This document shows, in pieces, positions 10,882-22,044 of a DNA stretch of 64,000 nucleotides. Both the position numbers and the translations under genes were made by a program. Origin of the DNA: Dichetophora obliterata (taxonomy: Eukaryota; Arthropoda; Insecta; Diptera; Sciomyzidae). The DNA lies in NCBI GenBank assembly GCA_963920525.1, contig OY986436.1, positions 94,371,342-94,435,341 of the forward strand, given 5' to 3'. The notes beneath the pieces were generated by a model, which saw only the letters and a list, made by a program, of their open reading frames with translations, did no database searches and had not been told where the DNA came from. The first letter of the stretch is position 1. The number at the start of each line of letters is the position of its first letter.

Positions 10882-11579
10882 AAGGTATATTCAACATGGT
10901 AGTGTCGTCACAGAGAGGTGGGTACCGTAGCTGTCAAGCATAAGAAGATCGTAAAAGACAATAAATAAAAGCTGAGAGAAAACTGTCAAATGTATTCTAA
11001 AATTTATATAGTTTTAATTTTTGTGCGTGCTGAAAGTTTTTATTTTTTTTCGTAAAGCTATTATAAAAAACTATTACAAAATATTTTAAACTGTTCGCTA
11101 GTATTTTAATGACTTTTCTTTTCGACTCCATTTGCCGTGTGTCATCAATTTTTTTAAGTTTGTACAAAAAATCTATAAACATGAAAAACGACTCCAGATA
11201 GTCTGTTGATTTGTACTGCCAAGGACCACGCTTCTGTGCAGTTGAGCATCGTCGACGTTGATGCAGAAACCGGCCGCATGACTGTTGGTTCCAAGACCTA
11301 TGCCATCTGTGGTGAAATTAGACAAATGGGTTAATCCTGTAATTGCATTTGCGTTTGGCCAAGAAGGACGGATTAGACAGAACTTCTAAAGTTGTTAACA
11401 ATAAAGTTGCTAAAATCAATTTTTTTAAATCAAATTAAAACACAACATAATTAAATAAATAAAACAACAAATTTTGTTATTTGATTTGATTTTGTTCGCA
11501 AACAACTGATTTTGACAGCTCAGGTACCCACAACAAGAGAGAATTTTATTTACTACCACTACCTTCTTATATATACCTT
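10882..11579. repeat. Imperfect inverted repeats bracketing the RpS21 retrocopy
   Basis: The left flank (10882-10942) reads AAGGTATAT, TGGTAGTG, GTGGGTACC, AGCTGTCAA. The right flank (11515-11579), inverted, reads AAGGTATATATAAG, GGTAGTGG, GTGGGTACC, GAGCTGTCAA. Spacing differs, so this is a diverged inverted pair of about 65 bp. The ribosomal protein pseudogene lies between. Confidence 0.55.
11181..11389 (+). pseudogene. RpS21: Processed pseudogene of ribosomal protein S21
   Basis: Conceptual translation follows eS21 of the small ribosomal subunit: a start MKND, then VDLYC, then after a deletion of about a dozen codons [37 protein letters not shown], and the C-terminal AKKDG...NF. It lacks introns. 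Stops interrupt it at codon 7 and after RQMG, and small deletions break the frame. The stop region is followed by AATAAAG, which fits the end of an mRNA. It is therefore a dead retrocopy, probably copied from mRNA by LINE machinery. It sits between diverged inverted repeats, so it may have been carried inside a DNA element or that element may have inserted around it. Confidence 0.85.
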
Positions 11580-12131
11580 AGTTATTATGTAAAATTATTA
11601 CGTCACGTTCGGTTAATTTCGCACAATGCCGAAACTCAATGCCGGCAGTTAAAAAAATAATATATTATTTTTCTGCTGTATCTCACTTACTTTTGTACAA
11701 TGTTTACAATTTAATTAATCGAAAACCTTACTCAACTCGAAGTCCACATTTTTTCTACAAAGTCCACGAAGCCTCCGTTTTTCAAACATTTTATTTGTAT
11801 TATTATTTATCATGAAAACATTTTTACTATGTTATTTATGAAAAAAAAGCATGCTTAAAAAAATAAGCAATGAAAAACAGTAAGTAATAACAATTTTAAT
11901 AACCTCGTATTACATTTTGAGTGAGAGTAACAATTTTTTAATAAAAAGGAATTAAAAACTTTATTAAATAAACCACACTTGATTTTAATAAGTGATTTTT
12001 TCTTCAGTTTATGGCCGACACAGTACTTTACACCTGTTCATATACGAATGCTACTTGCTAAAGCATATCTCATACCAAAAATAACTCTGATAGTCTCAGT
12101 AAAAATAAATTAAACGTTCTTTATAATAATA
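11580..12131. other. No feature seen
   Basis: AT-rich spacer between the RpS21 region and Helitron copy 2. I found no frame or repeat I can support. Confidence 0.4.
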
Positions 12132-13385
12132 CTAGCAAATACTAGCTGCTTCGCCTGCGATAAAAATATTAAATAAAATGTAAAAATTTTAAATCTTAAA
12201 ATGAAAATATTTAGTGTTATTAAAACAAATTCAAAATATAAAAATTATTGGGTTTGTTCTGTTTAATTATGAAAAAATTGTATATATATTAAGAAATGAT
12301 TTTATTTAATTTGAATAACTTATTTAAACGGTAATTTTTATGATGACACAATTTAACCTAGCTTTCTTTTTTTTTACTTTCGAAAAAGTCCTGCATAACA
12401 GCGTTAGAATAAAATTTGGGTAAAAAATTTTTAAAATTTGTAATCAAAAATGTAATTTTTTACATATATTCTGAAAATAAATATATTCTTCTTAAATTGT
12501 TGAAGTTAATCGGCCTTCTTCAGTTATTAATTGTTGTTATTGGGCTTCGGCCAAACAACAATTCTTCTTAAATTTAAAAAAAAAACCGTTATAATGATAT
12601 CACACTTTTGGCAATATCGCAAAAACTATAGACTTTCTCAATGCATAACAATGAATTTTTGTATGGACAGTCGTTGATTAATAAAATTAACGGTAATTTT
12701 CTTTTCGGAAATATTTTGTACGGATATTAGGTTTGTTTTAAGAAAACCTGTTATTATGACATTAAAATTCTTGCGATATCTCAAAACTATAGATATTCTC
12801 AGTATAACTCATATGCCTCAGAATGAGAAAAAAACGATTGAAATTTCATGTTTTGACATAGCAAGTAAACATTTCCGCCATATTCAAATCGACTTTCATC
12901 CAATTTTCTTTGTTTGAAAGTTCAATTAAGTAAATTGGGAAAATGAGAAAAGGTTTACCGTTACCTCACCAATGAAATATTTTATATTGCTTTCAAAAAA
13001 CCTCTAAAATATCCAACTTGTACTAAACAATAGGCCAAGGTTGGGTTTTGTTGTACATATTTTTTTTAATTCTAATGTTTTTTTAATTTTAATTTTCATT
13101 TTCCTTGTTCTTTCATAAAACATAATTTACCTGCAAAAATTGTTCTATTTTGACACAAACAGTTTCTATCATTAAAAATCATGGGCCACCTACCCCCTAC
13201 CCCTTATGATTTTTCATGAAAACTAATTTGCTTAAAATGTTGTTATATTTTTTGCAATGTGCTACAGCTTAAAAACTAATTTATGTGAAAAACATTTTCA
13301 AATATAGCTTAAAAAATAATTCTGTGAAAATTATTTTAAATATTTCAAACTAACTACTCCAAAGTTATATACATAATTCTATGTT

Positions 13386-13631
13386 TTAATCTATTTCCTT
13401 ACCTATATATTCATAGTTAACGTTATAGTAGAATTTATCCTGACCCAATTCAATGAATTTTTTATGATCGTTTTGTGAATTTGTAAAAGTGTAAATTGAC
13501 CTTCGAACAAAACACATCCTAGACGTTTCTGTTTGAAACATCAATGCATGACGATTAGAATTTTCTGATATATACAGCATTTTTATTGATGTATAGTATT
13601 GCTCGGCAGACGTTGTCCTGCCGCAAACCAC
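13386..13631 (-). pseudogene. Helitron-borne reading frame, longest copy
   Basis: An 81-codon frame, near identical to the 68-codon frame in copy 1 (one K-to-E and one S-to-R change in the shared part) and running on to YEYIGKEID. No domain was recognised. Compared with copy 3, most differences change the amino acid, so the sequence gives no sign of protein-level selection. Confidence 0.35.
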
Positions 13632-14367
13632 CTTACGGCTATATACGAATTTTTATGCTGTTCGAAAAAGAATTTTATATATCGCCATTTTTAGTACATT
13701 TTTAATACATTTATCGCCATTTAGCCGAAAGTAGCCGTATGAACTAAATTAACAAATTTTAGTCTAATTTAACCAAAACCGTTCGAAGTATAACATTTTT
13801 GATTAATTCTGGGCGGTAATCACTTAAACCATCTCATACTCGAAACAACAGAATGCCAGAATTTCAGCTCAATTGAGCTTAAACCTAGTGCGCTTTGTTT
13901 TACTCCAAGCTTATCCCCCGAAAAGTGGACTTAACTAAAGTGGGTCATGCCCATTTTTAGTAAAGTTAGCGAAAGTAACCATACAACGTAGATTACCAAA
14001 TTCTAGTCTCATACAACCAAAATCGTCTGAAATATAGCATTTTTTGCAAAAAGTGGGCATGGAAAGTAGAGATGGCAAATCTAACATAGCATATTACGAT
14101 AAATTTGGAATAACAAATCGTTTGACAACTATATCATGTTAATCGGTTCAGTGGTTCTTGCGTGATTGTCATACGTCCGTGCAGTTTTACAACGCTTTCA
14201 TATATTCGTATAGATAGACTAACACAATCTCAAGTGGGGAAAAGCTGGCTGGCAAGGCTGCAAAACATAATTAATGCTGATAACAAAATTCTGTCAACTC
14301 CCCTCAAAACACTAACAAAGAAAATTAATTAACACTGTATGAAAGCAAGAATCTCCCTGAAAGTTAA

Positions 14368-14517
14368 GCTGGATTCACTGATTACCTTCAGCATGTTTTG
14401 AAAGTTTTTTTCATATGAAGTTTTCGCTCAGAGAGAAAAATTTCTGAACGCTCTCAACTTGATTAACATTATTTTAAATCACACAAAAACATGCTGAAGG
14501 TTATCAGTGAATTCAGC
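14368..14517. repeat. TTAA-flanked MITE inside Helitron copy 2
   Basis: Same element and position as 968-1115 in copy 1, with TTAA at 14364-14367 and 14518-14521. It was present before the two Helitron copies separated. Confidence 0.8.
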
Positions 14518-14808
14518 TTAACTACACAACATGGCTGTCGTGTTATAATGAGAGAAGCTCTCTCGACAAAGAGAGAAAAGCTTTGTTTGCTGTTATATTG
14601 TGCTGCTGGTTGAATGTAGGCATCAAATAAAATAGCAAAATAAATATAGCAAACCTTGGTAAGCTATAACAATCTATATTATCATAGGAATCAAATAAAA
14701 AAAGAATTATTAAAATCGGTTCAGTGGTTACCGAGCTTATTCTGGATTAAATTTCGTGATTCTCCTTTTATATAATAGTACAGATGATACCGGTACTGCT
14801 ATTAAGGT

Positions 14809-15692
14809 CCCAGCAAATTCGTTACGAATTTTTCGAAATTATTCCGAGTTCGGCATCCGAATTCGTTCCGATTTCGTAACGAAAATCCAATGGAGGGGTT
14901 GACACGAATTCGTAACGAATTGTCGTAACGAATTCGAAAGGAATTTTAGTAACGAATTCGAAAGGAATTTTAGTAACGAATTCGTAAAAAATTCGTAAAG
15001 AATTGGAGTATCGTATTCGTAACGAATTCGTAACAAATTCGTAAAGAATTGACGTATTGATTTCGTAACAAATTCGTAAACAATTGAATTATCGTTTTCG
15101 TAACGAATTCTTTACAAATTCATTACAATTTCTTAACGAATTGTAGTACCGAATTTGTAGCGAAATGAAGCATCAAATTTGCCACGATCTCTTAATGATT
15201 TTTGTACCGTATGTAATACAAAATAAAATAACAATTTCGAATCAAGGTTTAATTAGGGCTTAAGATGCCCCAGACTATATGTTTCGTACAAATGACATAC
15301 CAAAAATAACAGATCCTTTACAACTACTATTACGGAACATATGTAAATGTGAATCTGACATGTGGTTTGTATTTGCATCTGTAAAAATTAAAATTAGAAC
15401 CATATCTTGTATCATCTGTATTAAAGAAAAAGTTGGTTAAAATTAAATTATTTTACAAATGGAAAATTGTTTAAAATGCCGCTAGGCTCATGGCCTACAA
15501 ATTTTTTTCAACGCGAAATATTTAAAACACCTCACAATTTAAATTTGAAAATTTGATTTCGGAACTCTTTCGAATTACTCGGAAATGTTACGAAATTAGT
15601 GTTGCGAAATAGTTACGAATTCTTTAAGAATTCTCGAAATAGTTACAAACTAATCGGAATTCAGACAAATTCGGAAACTTTGGTTTGCAGGG
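14809..15692. mobile_element. Non-autonomous element with CCCAGCAAA-type ends and subterminal arrays, 2
   Basis: Left end CCCAGCAAATTCG; right end, inverted, CCCTGCAAACC. The left arm (14820-15150) is an array of TCGTAACGAATTC-like units. The right arm (15555-15670) carries the same motif family inverted (CGAAATAGTTACGAATTC). TATTAA occurs on both flanks, at slightly different distances from the ends, and may be a shifted target duplication. No transposase is present. It starts only 24 bp from the 5' end of Helitron copy 2. Confidence 0.65.
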
Positions 15693-15836
15693 GTATTAAA
15701 CTTTGTTGTGCCGGTTTACGAAATAAATGAAATGAAATGAAATGAAATGGAAAAAAAAGATACAGAAAATGGGATTTTGTATGGTTTGAAAACTCAAGTG
15801 CAACAACAAAAATTTAAAAACCGCGTTCACGTTGTT

Positions 15837-16160
15837 TTAAATAAAAACCGAAGAAACCAATGTACTTTCAAAACAAAAATGTCTTAGTTTATAAAAGCAT
15901 CGTAATGAAGAAAAAAGATATTTCTTCAACAATGAAATGTGTGCGGTCCAGGTAAGATGTTCATCAACCATTACTCCTAAATATTTATAGCAAGGAACTC
16001 TTTCGACAACAAAGCAATTATTACTGCAAGGAATTCTACTGTTATAGGTTGAACCTATGTCATGACTCGTATCCGATGTTAATCTAAATCGACAACAATC
16101 ATAACCATGAAAAATTATATCAATTTCCCGCGATACTATATTACATAAGCTAAAATACAT
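15837..16160 (-). pseudogene. LINE A reverse transcriptase, thumb fragment
   Basis: Continues the RT of 16244-16570 after a short disrupted gap: KYLGVMVDEHLTWTAHI is the conserved motif downstream of the RT palm in Jockey/CR1-like LINEs. The fragment then ends in the 3' region of the element. It is non-functional. Confidence 0.6.
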
Positions 16161-16243
16161 TAGTTTAGTCTTCCTGCTAACAAGTAACTTATGTTCTGCA
16201 AACCAAACTCTCAGTAAATAAACGACATGATTTATATCTGCAA

Positions 16244-16570
16244 TTAAGTTAAGGGGGTTAACTGATGCATACCAATGGCTAGATCATCGGCAAAAGCAGT
16301 AACTTTACCAGCAAAATATAGAGAAAAAAGAGAATTAATATAAACTAGAAATAGAACCGGACCAAGTACAGAGCCTTGGGGAACTCCTATATTTATACAT
16401 TTAGAGTCACTTAGTTCGCTACAAATTTTTACTCTCTGCTTTCTGCAATTCAAAAAGGACATAAGCCAATTGTAAATAAAGCCACGAAAGCCAGGAAATT
16501 GTAATAATGCCAAATGCAAATTCGTTCGATCAGGCCATTTGACTACAGTCGAAGATCCAACGCAGCTCAT
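16244..16570 (-). pseudogene. LINE A reverse transcriptase, core fragment
   Basis: A 108-codon stretch carrying RT motifs in order: a fingers segment (FIYNWLMSFLNCRKQRVKI), the GVPQGSVLGPVLFLVYIN block, and the catalytic FADD box near the end (AFADDLAIGM). These identify a non-LTR reverse transcriptase. The frame stops soon after FADD and the upstream palm region is missing, so the copy is inactive. The continuation lies at 15837-16160. Confidence 0.75.
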
Positions 16571-16819
16571 AAGGGCCAGTCAGTGTAAAAAATTATAGCC
16601 AAAAAAAGTATATATACAATGTAAACAATGAAAAAAAATTAAAATGATTAAAATAAAAAAATTAAAGATAAAAAACGTATTACAACAACCTTTACTTGCT
16701 TATGAACCTTAATTTATAACTAGCAAATACCCGCTGCTTCGCCTGCGATAAAAATATTAAATACCATGTAAAAATTTAAAATCTTAAAATTAAAGTATTT
16801 ATTTTTACTAAATCAAATG

Positions 16820-17080
16820 AATATATAAAAATAACTGTGTTTGTTCTGATGGTGTAAATATTACAAAAATTACTTTATTTAATTTGAATACCATATTTAA
16901 ACGGTAATCGTTATGATAATATAAATTTGAATATATAAAATATAAAAATGAATATATAAAAATAACTGTGTTTGTTCTGATGGTGTAAATATTACAAAAA
17001 TTACTTTATTTAATTTGAATACCATATTTAAACGGTAATCGTTATGATAATATAAATTTGCCTGGCTTTTTTTGTTTTTT
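16820..17080 (+). repeat. Tandem duplication inside Helitron copy 3
   Basis: The stretch from ATAACTGTGTTTGTTCTGAT onward is repeated with a period of 131 bp (16831 and 16962), and about 120 bp look identical. It is recent compared with the divergence between Helitron copies. Confidence 0.8.
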
Positions 17081-18139
17081 GACTTTTAAAAAAGTCCTGC
17101 ATAACAGGATTGAAAAAAATTTGGGTAAAAGTTTTGAAATTTCTAATAAGAAATTTATTTTTTTTTAACATAAATATAGTCTTTTGAAATTTAAAAAAAC
17201 ATCGGTTATTATGACATCAAATTGCGATAGTTTGCGATATTAATGACATATTTTGCGATATCTCGAAAACTATAGATTTTCTCAGTACAACGAATTTTTA
17301 TATGAAAAGTCGTTGATAAATCTATTTACCTTGAAGGTCAAATCGTCTGCACTGGCTAACAAATGTAGTTTTTCTTTTTCGTTAATGTTTAGTAAATGTT
17401 TCGTAAGTTTTTTGTTTTAGTAAAAATGGAAGGCATTGGCTAGAGATAATGAAAAATGGTTGAGGCATGGAAAGGACAATGTATCAAATTTGTTTTAAAA
17501 TTACGAAATTATATAATTACTTAACTACCTAATTACTTAATTACCCATTTGAACTACAGTGGAAATTTAAGGTACGCAACGCCAGTAACTTAACGCCAGA
17601 TCAAAAAGACAAAAAAAAAACAGAAGATTTTTAAATTTGATCACTTGGAAAATGAACTTATATTATTTAAAACCCTTCTAAAAAAGCTTAATACAAAAAG
17701 TCTTGTCCAATTCAGAGTTTTTTGCAATCCAAGTTAAAATCACTTCTGTTTTTTGTAACATAACGCCAGCATATATTTTTGCTTATATCTTTAAAGCCTT
17801 ATGGTTAATTGTTGGCATTGTTTTTACTTAATATAGTTCTACTTGATTGCTACTCAAATATAAAAAAAACTTTTTAAAAATTAGAATTTCAATCTACTTT
17901 TTTAATATTTATTCGTACAAATCGTCCGTTACGCCAGTTTGGAAATGTCTATATCTCAAAAACTATAGATTTTTTCAATATTACACATTTTCTTAAGCTT
18001 CAGAATGAGAAAAAAAAAACGATTGAAATTTAAAGTTTTGACTTCGCAAGCAAACATCTCAGCTATTTTCAAATCGATTTTTATCAAATTTTCTTTACCT
18101 GAAAGTTCAATTAAGTGAGTTTAATAATATAATAAGTTG

Positions 18140-18620
18140 GGGATTTGCCGAAGCAGATCACAGTGGGTCCCTTTTCGTCCCCCATTGGACAAAGGGTACT
18201 ACTGCTCGGAGTACTAGTACGTGAGCATGCTCCTTGTGTAAGCATCCTTTGTCACCTCAAGCATATCCTTATATGTTAGTTGACCAATCTTGGCTTCGCC
18301 AATAAATGGGCGTCCCAGAGTGGTCAATCTTATGCTTGCCAGCGACGGACACTGGCACAGAATGTGTGCTGCTGTTTCCGGCTCCTCTAGGCATAACCTA
18401 CACGCATCGTCCTCGGTCAGAGTCATCTTCCCGAGATGTTACATGAAGGGACCGTGTCCTGTGACCAGTGCAGTAAGCCAGCTTAAAGTCCTTCGATTGT
18501 ATCGGATAACTTTTGCTGCCTCACTACGAGACCACTTCACGGCTGCCTTTGATTGCCTGCAATTAACAGCTTCTTCCTACCTTGTACTGTGTTCCGAGTC
18601 CGTCCATTGTTTAAAATCAT
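18140..18620 (-). pseudogene. LINE fragment: C-terminal zinc-finger end of a polymerase
   Basis: The best frame (18214-18426) reads EDDACRLCLEEPETAAHILCQC, the Cys-rich CCHC segment typical of the extreme C-terminus of RNase H-bearing non-LTR polymerases. Upstream in the same direction ALVTGHGPF and ...SEAAKVIRYN... continue the polymerase, interrupted by a stop. The piece lies inside Helitron copy 3 and replaces about 200 bp found in the other copies. It is a different LINE family from the others in this window. Confidence 0.65.
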
Positions 18621-19562
18621 TTGCCATTTACCCCCCGCCCTATGATTTTTTGATGAAAATTAATTTGCTTAAAACATAGTTTTTTTTTATTTTTTACAAT
18701 CTTCTACAGCTTTAAAACTAATGATTATTATGAATTTATTCTATGAAACAAAATTTTCAAATATACCTTGAAAAGTAATTTCAGTAAAAAAATTTTAAAA
18801 TATTTCAAGCCCTTCGAACAAAACACATGCCAGACGTTTCCTTTTGAAACATCAATGCATGACGGTCAGAACCTTCTGATAAATACAGCACTCTTATTGA
18901 TTTATAGAATTCCCCGGCAGACGTCCTGCCGCAGTTACTGCTATATACGAATTTTCATGGTGTTCGGAAAAAAAATCTAGCATCGTAATATCGGATGGGA
19001 TAATATCGTAATATGCTGATTAAGTTGAAATAACAAATAGTTTGATACTTATATCGTCTTATTCGGTTCAGTGGTTGTCAAACATCCATGCAGTGTCACA
19101 ACTCTTTTATATAGATATTCGTATAGATAGACTAACACAATCTCAAGTTGGGAAAAGCTGGCTGGAAAGGCTGCAAAACATAGTTTATGCTTATAACTCA
19201 ATTCTGGCAACTCCCCTCAAAACATTTGCAATGAAACTTAATCAACACTGTATGACAGCAAGAATCTCACTAAAAGTAACTACACAACATGGCTGCCGTG
19301 TTGTATTAAGAGCTGCTCTCGCGACAAAGAGAGGAAAGTTTTGTTAGCTGTTGTATTGGGCTTCTGGATGCATGTAAGCATCAAATAAAATTCGTGATTT
19401 TATTGTTATAAAAGAATAAATTTTTCGAAAACTTTGGTAAGCTATGACAATCTTAATTATCATAGGAATCGAATAAAAAAAGAACTATCAAAATCGGTTC
19501 AGCGGTTATCGAGCTTACTCTGGATCAAATTTCGTGAGTCTCCTTTTATATAATAGTATAGA

Positions 19563-20900
19563 TATATCAAAGAAACAGTAAAGAAATATCCTGTAAAAAA
19601 TTCCAAGAAAATTAATCAAAAAAAAAAAAATAAAAATATTTGCTGAAAATTTTAAAATGAAAAAAAAAAAATTCATAAAAGCAAATTAAAATATCTGCGA
19701 ATGCATTGATATAGACACTTGCTGCATTTGGTAAATTAAAAGAAATCTGTGTTGCTTAATTTCTTTCATAAATCTTCCAATTTACCAAATGTAGCCAAAT
19801 ATGAATGGAAACAAAGCGATTGATATTCAAATAGGAAGATACAGGCGAGGACATTAAAAAACCCGATCTTTTTGCTCAATTGTGCACATAGCCGAAATGA
19901 TCAAAAGAATAGAAAACAAAATGTAAACAAACATTTTCTTTTCTATAAAACGACCTTCAATCGATTCTATTCAGATCATTAAAGGAACAAAGAAGCCAAC
20001 ATATTTAAAACAAGAATCTATTCCTAGCTCGCTTGTGTGCACACATTTTCATTTCTATTTCGCTGTACCCAAGAGAAAACATCGAAATTGGCTGCGCTTT
20101 GACGCTGCTGCGGAGCTTTTGAGTGAGGTGCCAATGTCCACCTCACCAAGATTTAGTAGGTTATTTTAACAGTGAGTTTCTGGACCTCTTCTACTCATTT
20201 ATTCTCTTTGATTTTACCATTTCATTATTTTGAGACCAGTTTTTTATTTGGCATTCAAAAGCTTAACACCTTGTTTAATTCATTCAGGTTATAATATGAA
20301 AATAAAATTATAAAAAATTGGACAAATGCATGCACTTTTTGAAAATCATTTAAGTCATTTTCCGAATCACTTGCGTCGCATAGTGATGTGAAAGAGCATG
20401 CTAGACGGAATTAAATTAAAAATCGATTCTTTAATTCTGAGCATGTAGAATTCTTAGGAAATATTCATTGATTTCAGGAAAATCTTTTTTTTTACCTCCG
20501 CTTTTTACAAAAAATCCTTTGAAAAAGCCCTAAAACGATATTTTTATGAATTTTATAGTTATTAATTATAACTTTGAAATATTTTCCAATATCCAAAAAA
20601 GTCAAAAACCGGCACACTCATAACTTAGATGTTTTTGGAAATAAAATTAATTCAATAACGTGTATTTTAAAATGTTGGGGCTATAAAACGGCATTAGGGT
20701 CAAATATTTTGGAAAATAAAAAAGGGCCACCTCATATTTGCACATTTTTTTTTTTATATATAATAGCTACTATATCTACTTTAAGCTCTGGGAATGCCAA
20801 CGTGCACAGCTTTTTTAATTTTTTGCTAATCTATAATCCCCTTGCTACGCTACTGCTCATAGTTACATACTTTAAAAACGTAAAAAATTTTCACACATAA
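19563..20900. other. Mostly unassigned; diverged family-X-like patch
   Basis: Only 19815-19930 is recognisable. It follows the family-X terminal repeat (ATATTCAAATAGGAAGATAC, GATCTTTTTGCTC, TTGTGCAC) with clear divergence. The rest is AT-rich and shows no supported frame. Confidence 0.4.
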
Positions 20901-21127
20901 AAAAACATCAATTCAATTTTGCATGTCTTATTAGAAAATATCTGGAATAGCTAGGGGGGATATTGAACTGTACTTCCTCCCGATTTCACCACAAGAGGGG
21001 CAGTTGTCCCTTTTTGTCCCGCTTTTGGCGCCACTGCTGTCAGCTGTATTTTTGTCGTTTTAGTTCCAGTCTGCAAGATATAACAAAATTTGTGTGAAAA
21101 ATATTAAAATATTAAGCAATTGCCTAA

Positions 21128-21180
21128 AAAATAATCTCTCTCTCTCTCTCTATCTCTCTCACTCTGTCTCTAAAGTCTCT
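21128..21180 (+). repeat. CT microsatellite
   Basis: Interrupted run of TC/CT dinucleotides (TCTCTCTCTCTCTCTATC and onward). Confidence 0.9.
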
Positions 21181-21727
21181 AGTATTCCTTATTTTAAAAA
21201 GGTTGACTACTATACTGTATACACGCTATGCTGTTTTTTGAGAATTTGTAACTCAGTTTATTGCCACAACACCTCTTGCGTAGATTGCAGTACGTAACGC
21301 ATTCATGGACCTTTCAGACTGGAAAACTATGCGATTTTTAATACAAATTGTTCAGTTTTTATACATTGATTTGAAGAATTTATTAAAGTTCGGTGCAGTT
21401 GTATGTATGTATGAAATTCTGTATACAAAATTCTGCATTAACAGAAAACTGTATTAAAAGATTCAGTATGGCAAAATTCGGCAAAATATAATGTCCATGA
21501 ACATAATGTCCATTGACCTTATGTCCGTGGACGTTATGTCATCCCACCTAAAAAAAAAACTACTCTTGCTTTTGCTTGCCGTAATGTCATCTGATTAGTC
21601 GGCATTAAAATCGCTGTGAAAAAATCTAATATAATTGTAAAATAATTTCAAATATGGCAATAATATTGTCATTGATGTTTTCACTCAATGGAACATTATT
21701 CAATTTTTTGCTCGGTGCGCGGGGCCC

Positions 21728-21970
21728 CTAGCCTACGTGGGGATTGAGATGTAGTTGCCTACACTGCATTATAGATAATCTTGTAATGCTCATCCGGCGC
21801 CAAAACCCAACATAAATCAGCAATAAAGATTGCAAATATTTATTATTGTACCGCTCCACCATTGTTTTTGTCGATTGATGGAAGCGCTCGCCTTGTTCAT
21901 CAGACTCGGTTGGAATTTGCTGTTCGAATACATCTATATGATGGTGCAGAAAGTGTATTTTAAGCGACAA
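21728..21970 (-). pseudogene. Fragment of a multicopy arthropod protein family (C-terminal part)
   Basis: The minus-strand frame opens MSLKIHFLHHHIDVFEQQ and continues SDEQGERFHQSTKTMVERY. From memory, this is the hallmark C-terminal block (MSLKIHFLHSH...SDE.GERFHQD) of the arthropod family whose middle and N-terminal parts are at 7271-7456 and 34412-34840. The sequence after KYLQSLL is degenerate, and nothing upstream continues the protein. It is a relic. Confidence 0.65.
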
Positions 21971-22044
21971 AGCAACATAAGTAACTTATGCTTTAAAATT
22001 AACTTTTTGTTTCAGGCGTTCCAGAACGGAGATATCATGTCTTA

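Larger units (their letters stand above)
12132..14784 (-). mobile_element. Helitron copy 2 (non-autonomous)
   Basis: On the minus strand it starts TCTGTACTATTATATAAAAG after an A and ends GTATTTGCTAG before a T. It is collinear with copy 1, including the internal second 5' end (14214), the TTAA MITE and the 62-bp insertion. It is therefore a closer relative of copy 1 than of copy 3. A GC-rich CAGCGGG in copy 1 reads CAGCTAG here, so the terminal palindrome is damaged. Confidence 0.85.
15725..16640 (-). mobile_element. LINE A, 5'-truncated copy with CATTT-type tail
   Basis: Minus-strand non-LTR retrotransposon remnant. It contains the RT pieces at 16244-16570 and 15837-16160, then a 3' UTR, and ends in a short tail of CATTT units (plus-strand AAATG repeats at about 15721-15751). 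Parts of the same family recur at 26570-26710 and 27416-27545. Confidence 0.65.
16720..19562 (-). mobile_element. Helitron copy 3 (non-autonomous)
   Basis: On the minus strand it begins TCTATACTATTATATAAAAG after an A and ends GCGGGTATTTGCTAG before a T. It has the same internal second 5' end (19127). It lacks the TTAA MITE and the 62-bp insertion of copies 1 and 2, giving a natural empty site for each. It carries its own additions: a perfect tandem duplication (16820-17080), a segment rich in TAACGCCAG (17560-17960) and a LINE fragment (18140-18620). Confidence 0.85.

Noticed and set aside
18290..18679. 129-codon plus-strand frame
   Set aside because: It is antisense to the LINE polymerase fragment with recognisable CCHC motif on the minus strand.
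21485..21545. Repeated ATGTCC words as a regulatory array or CRISPR-like repeat
   Set aside because: The units are short, irregular and without spacers of constant length. No CRISPR array exists in the window.
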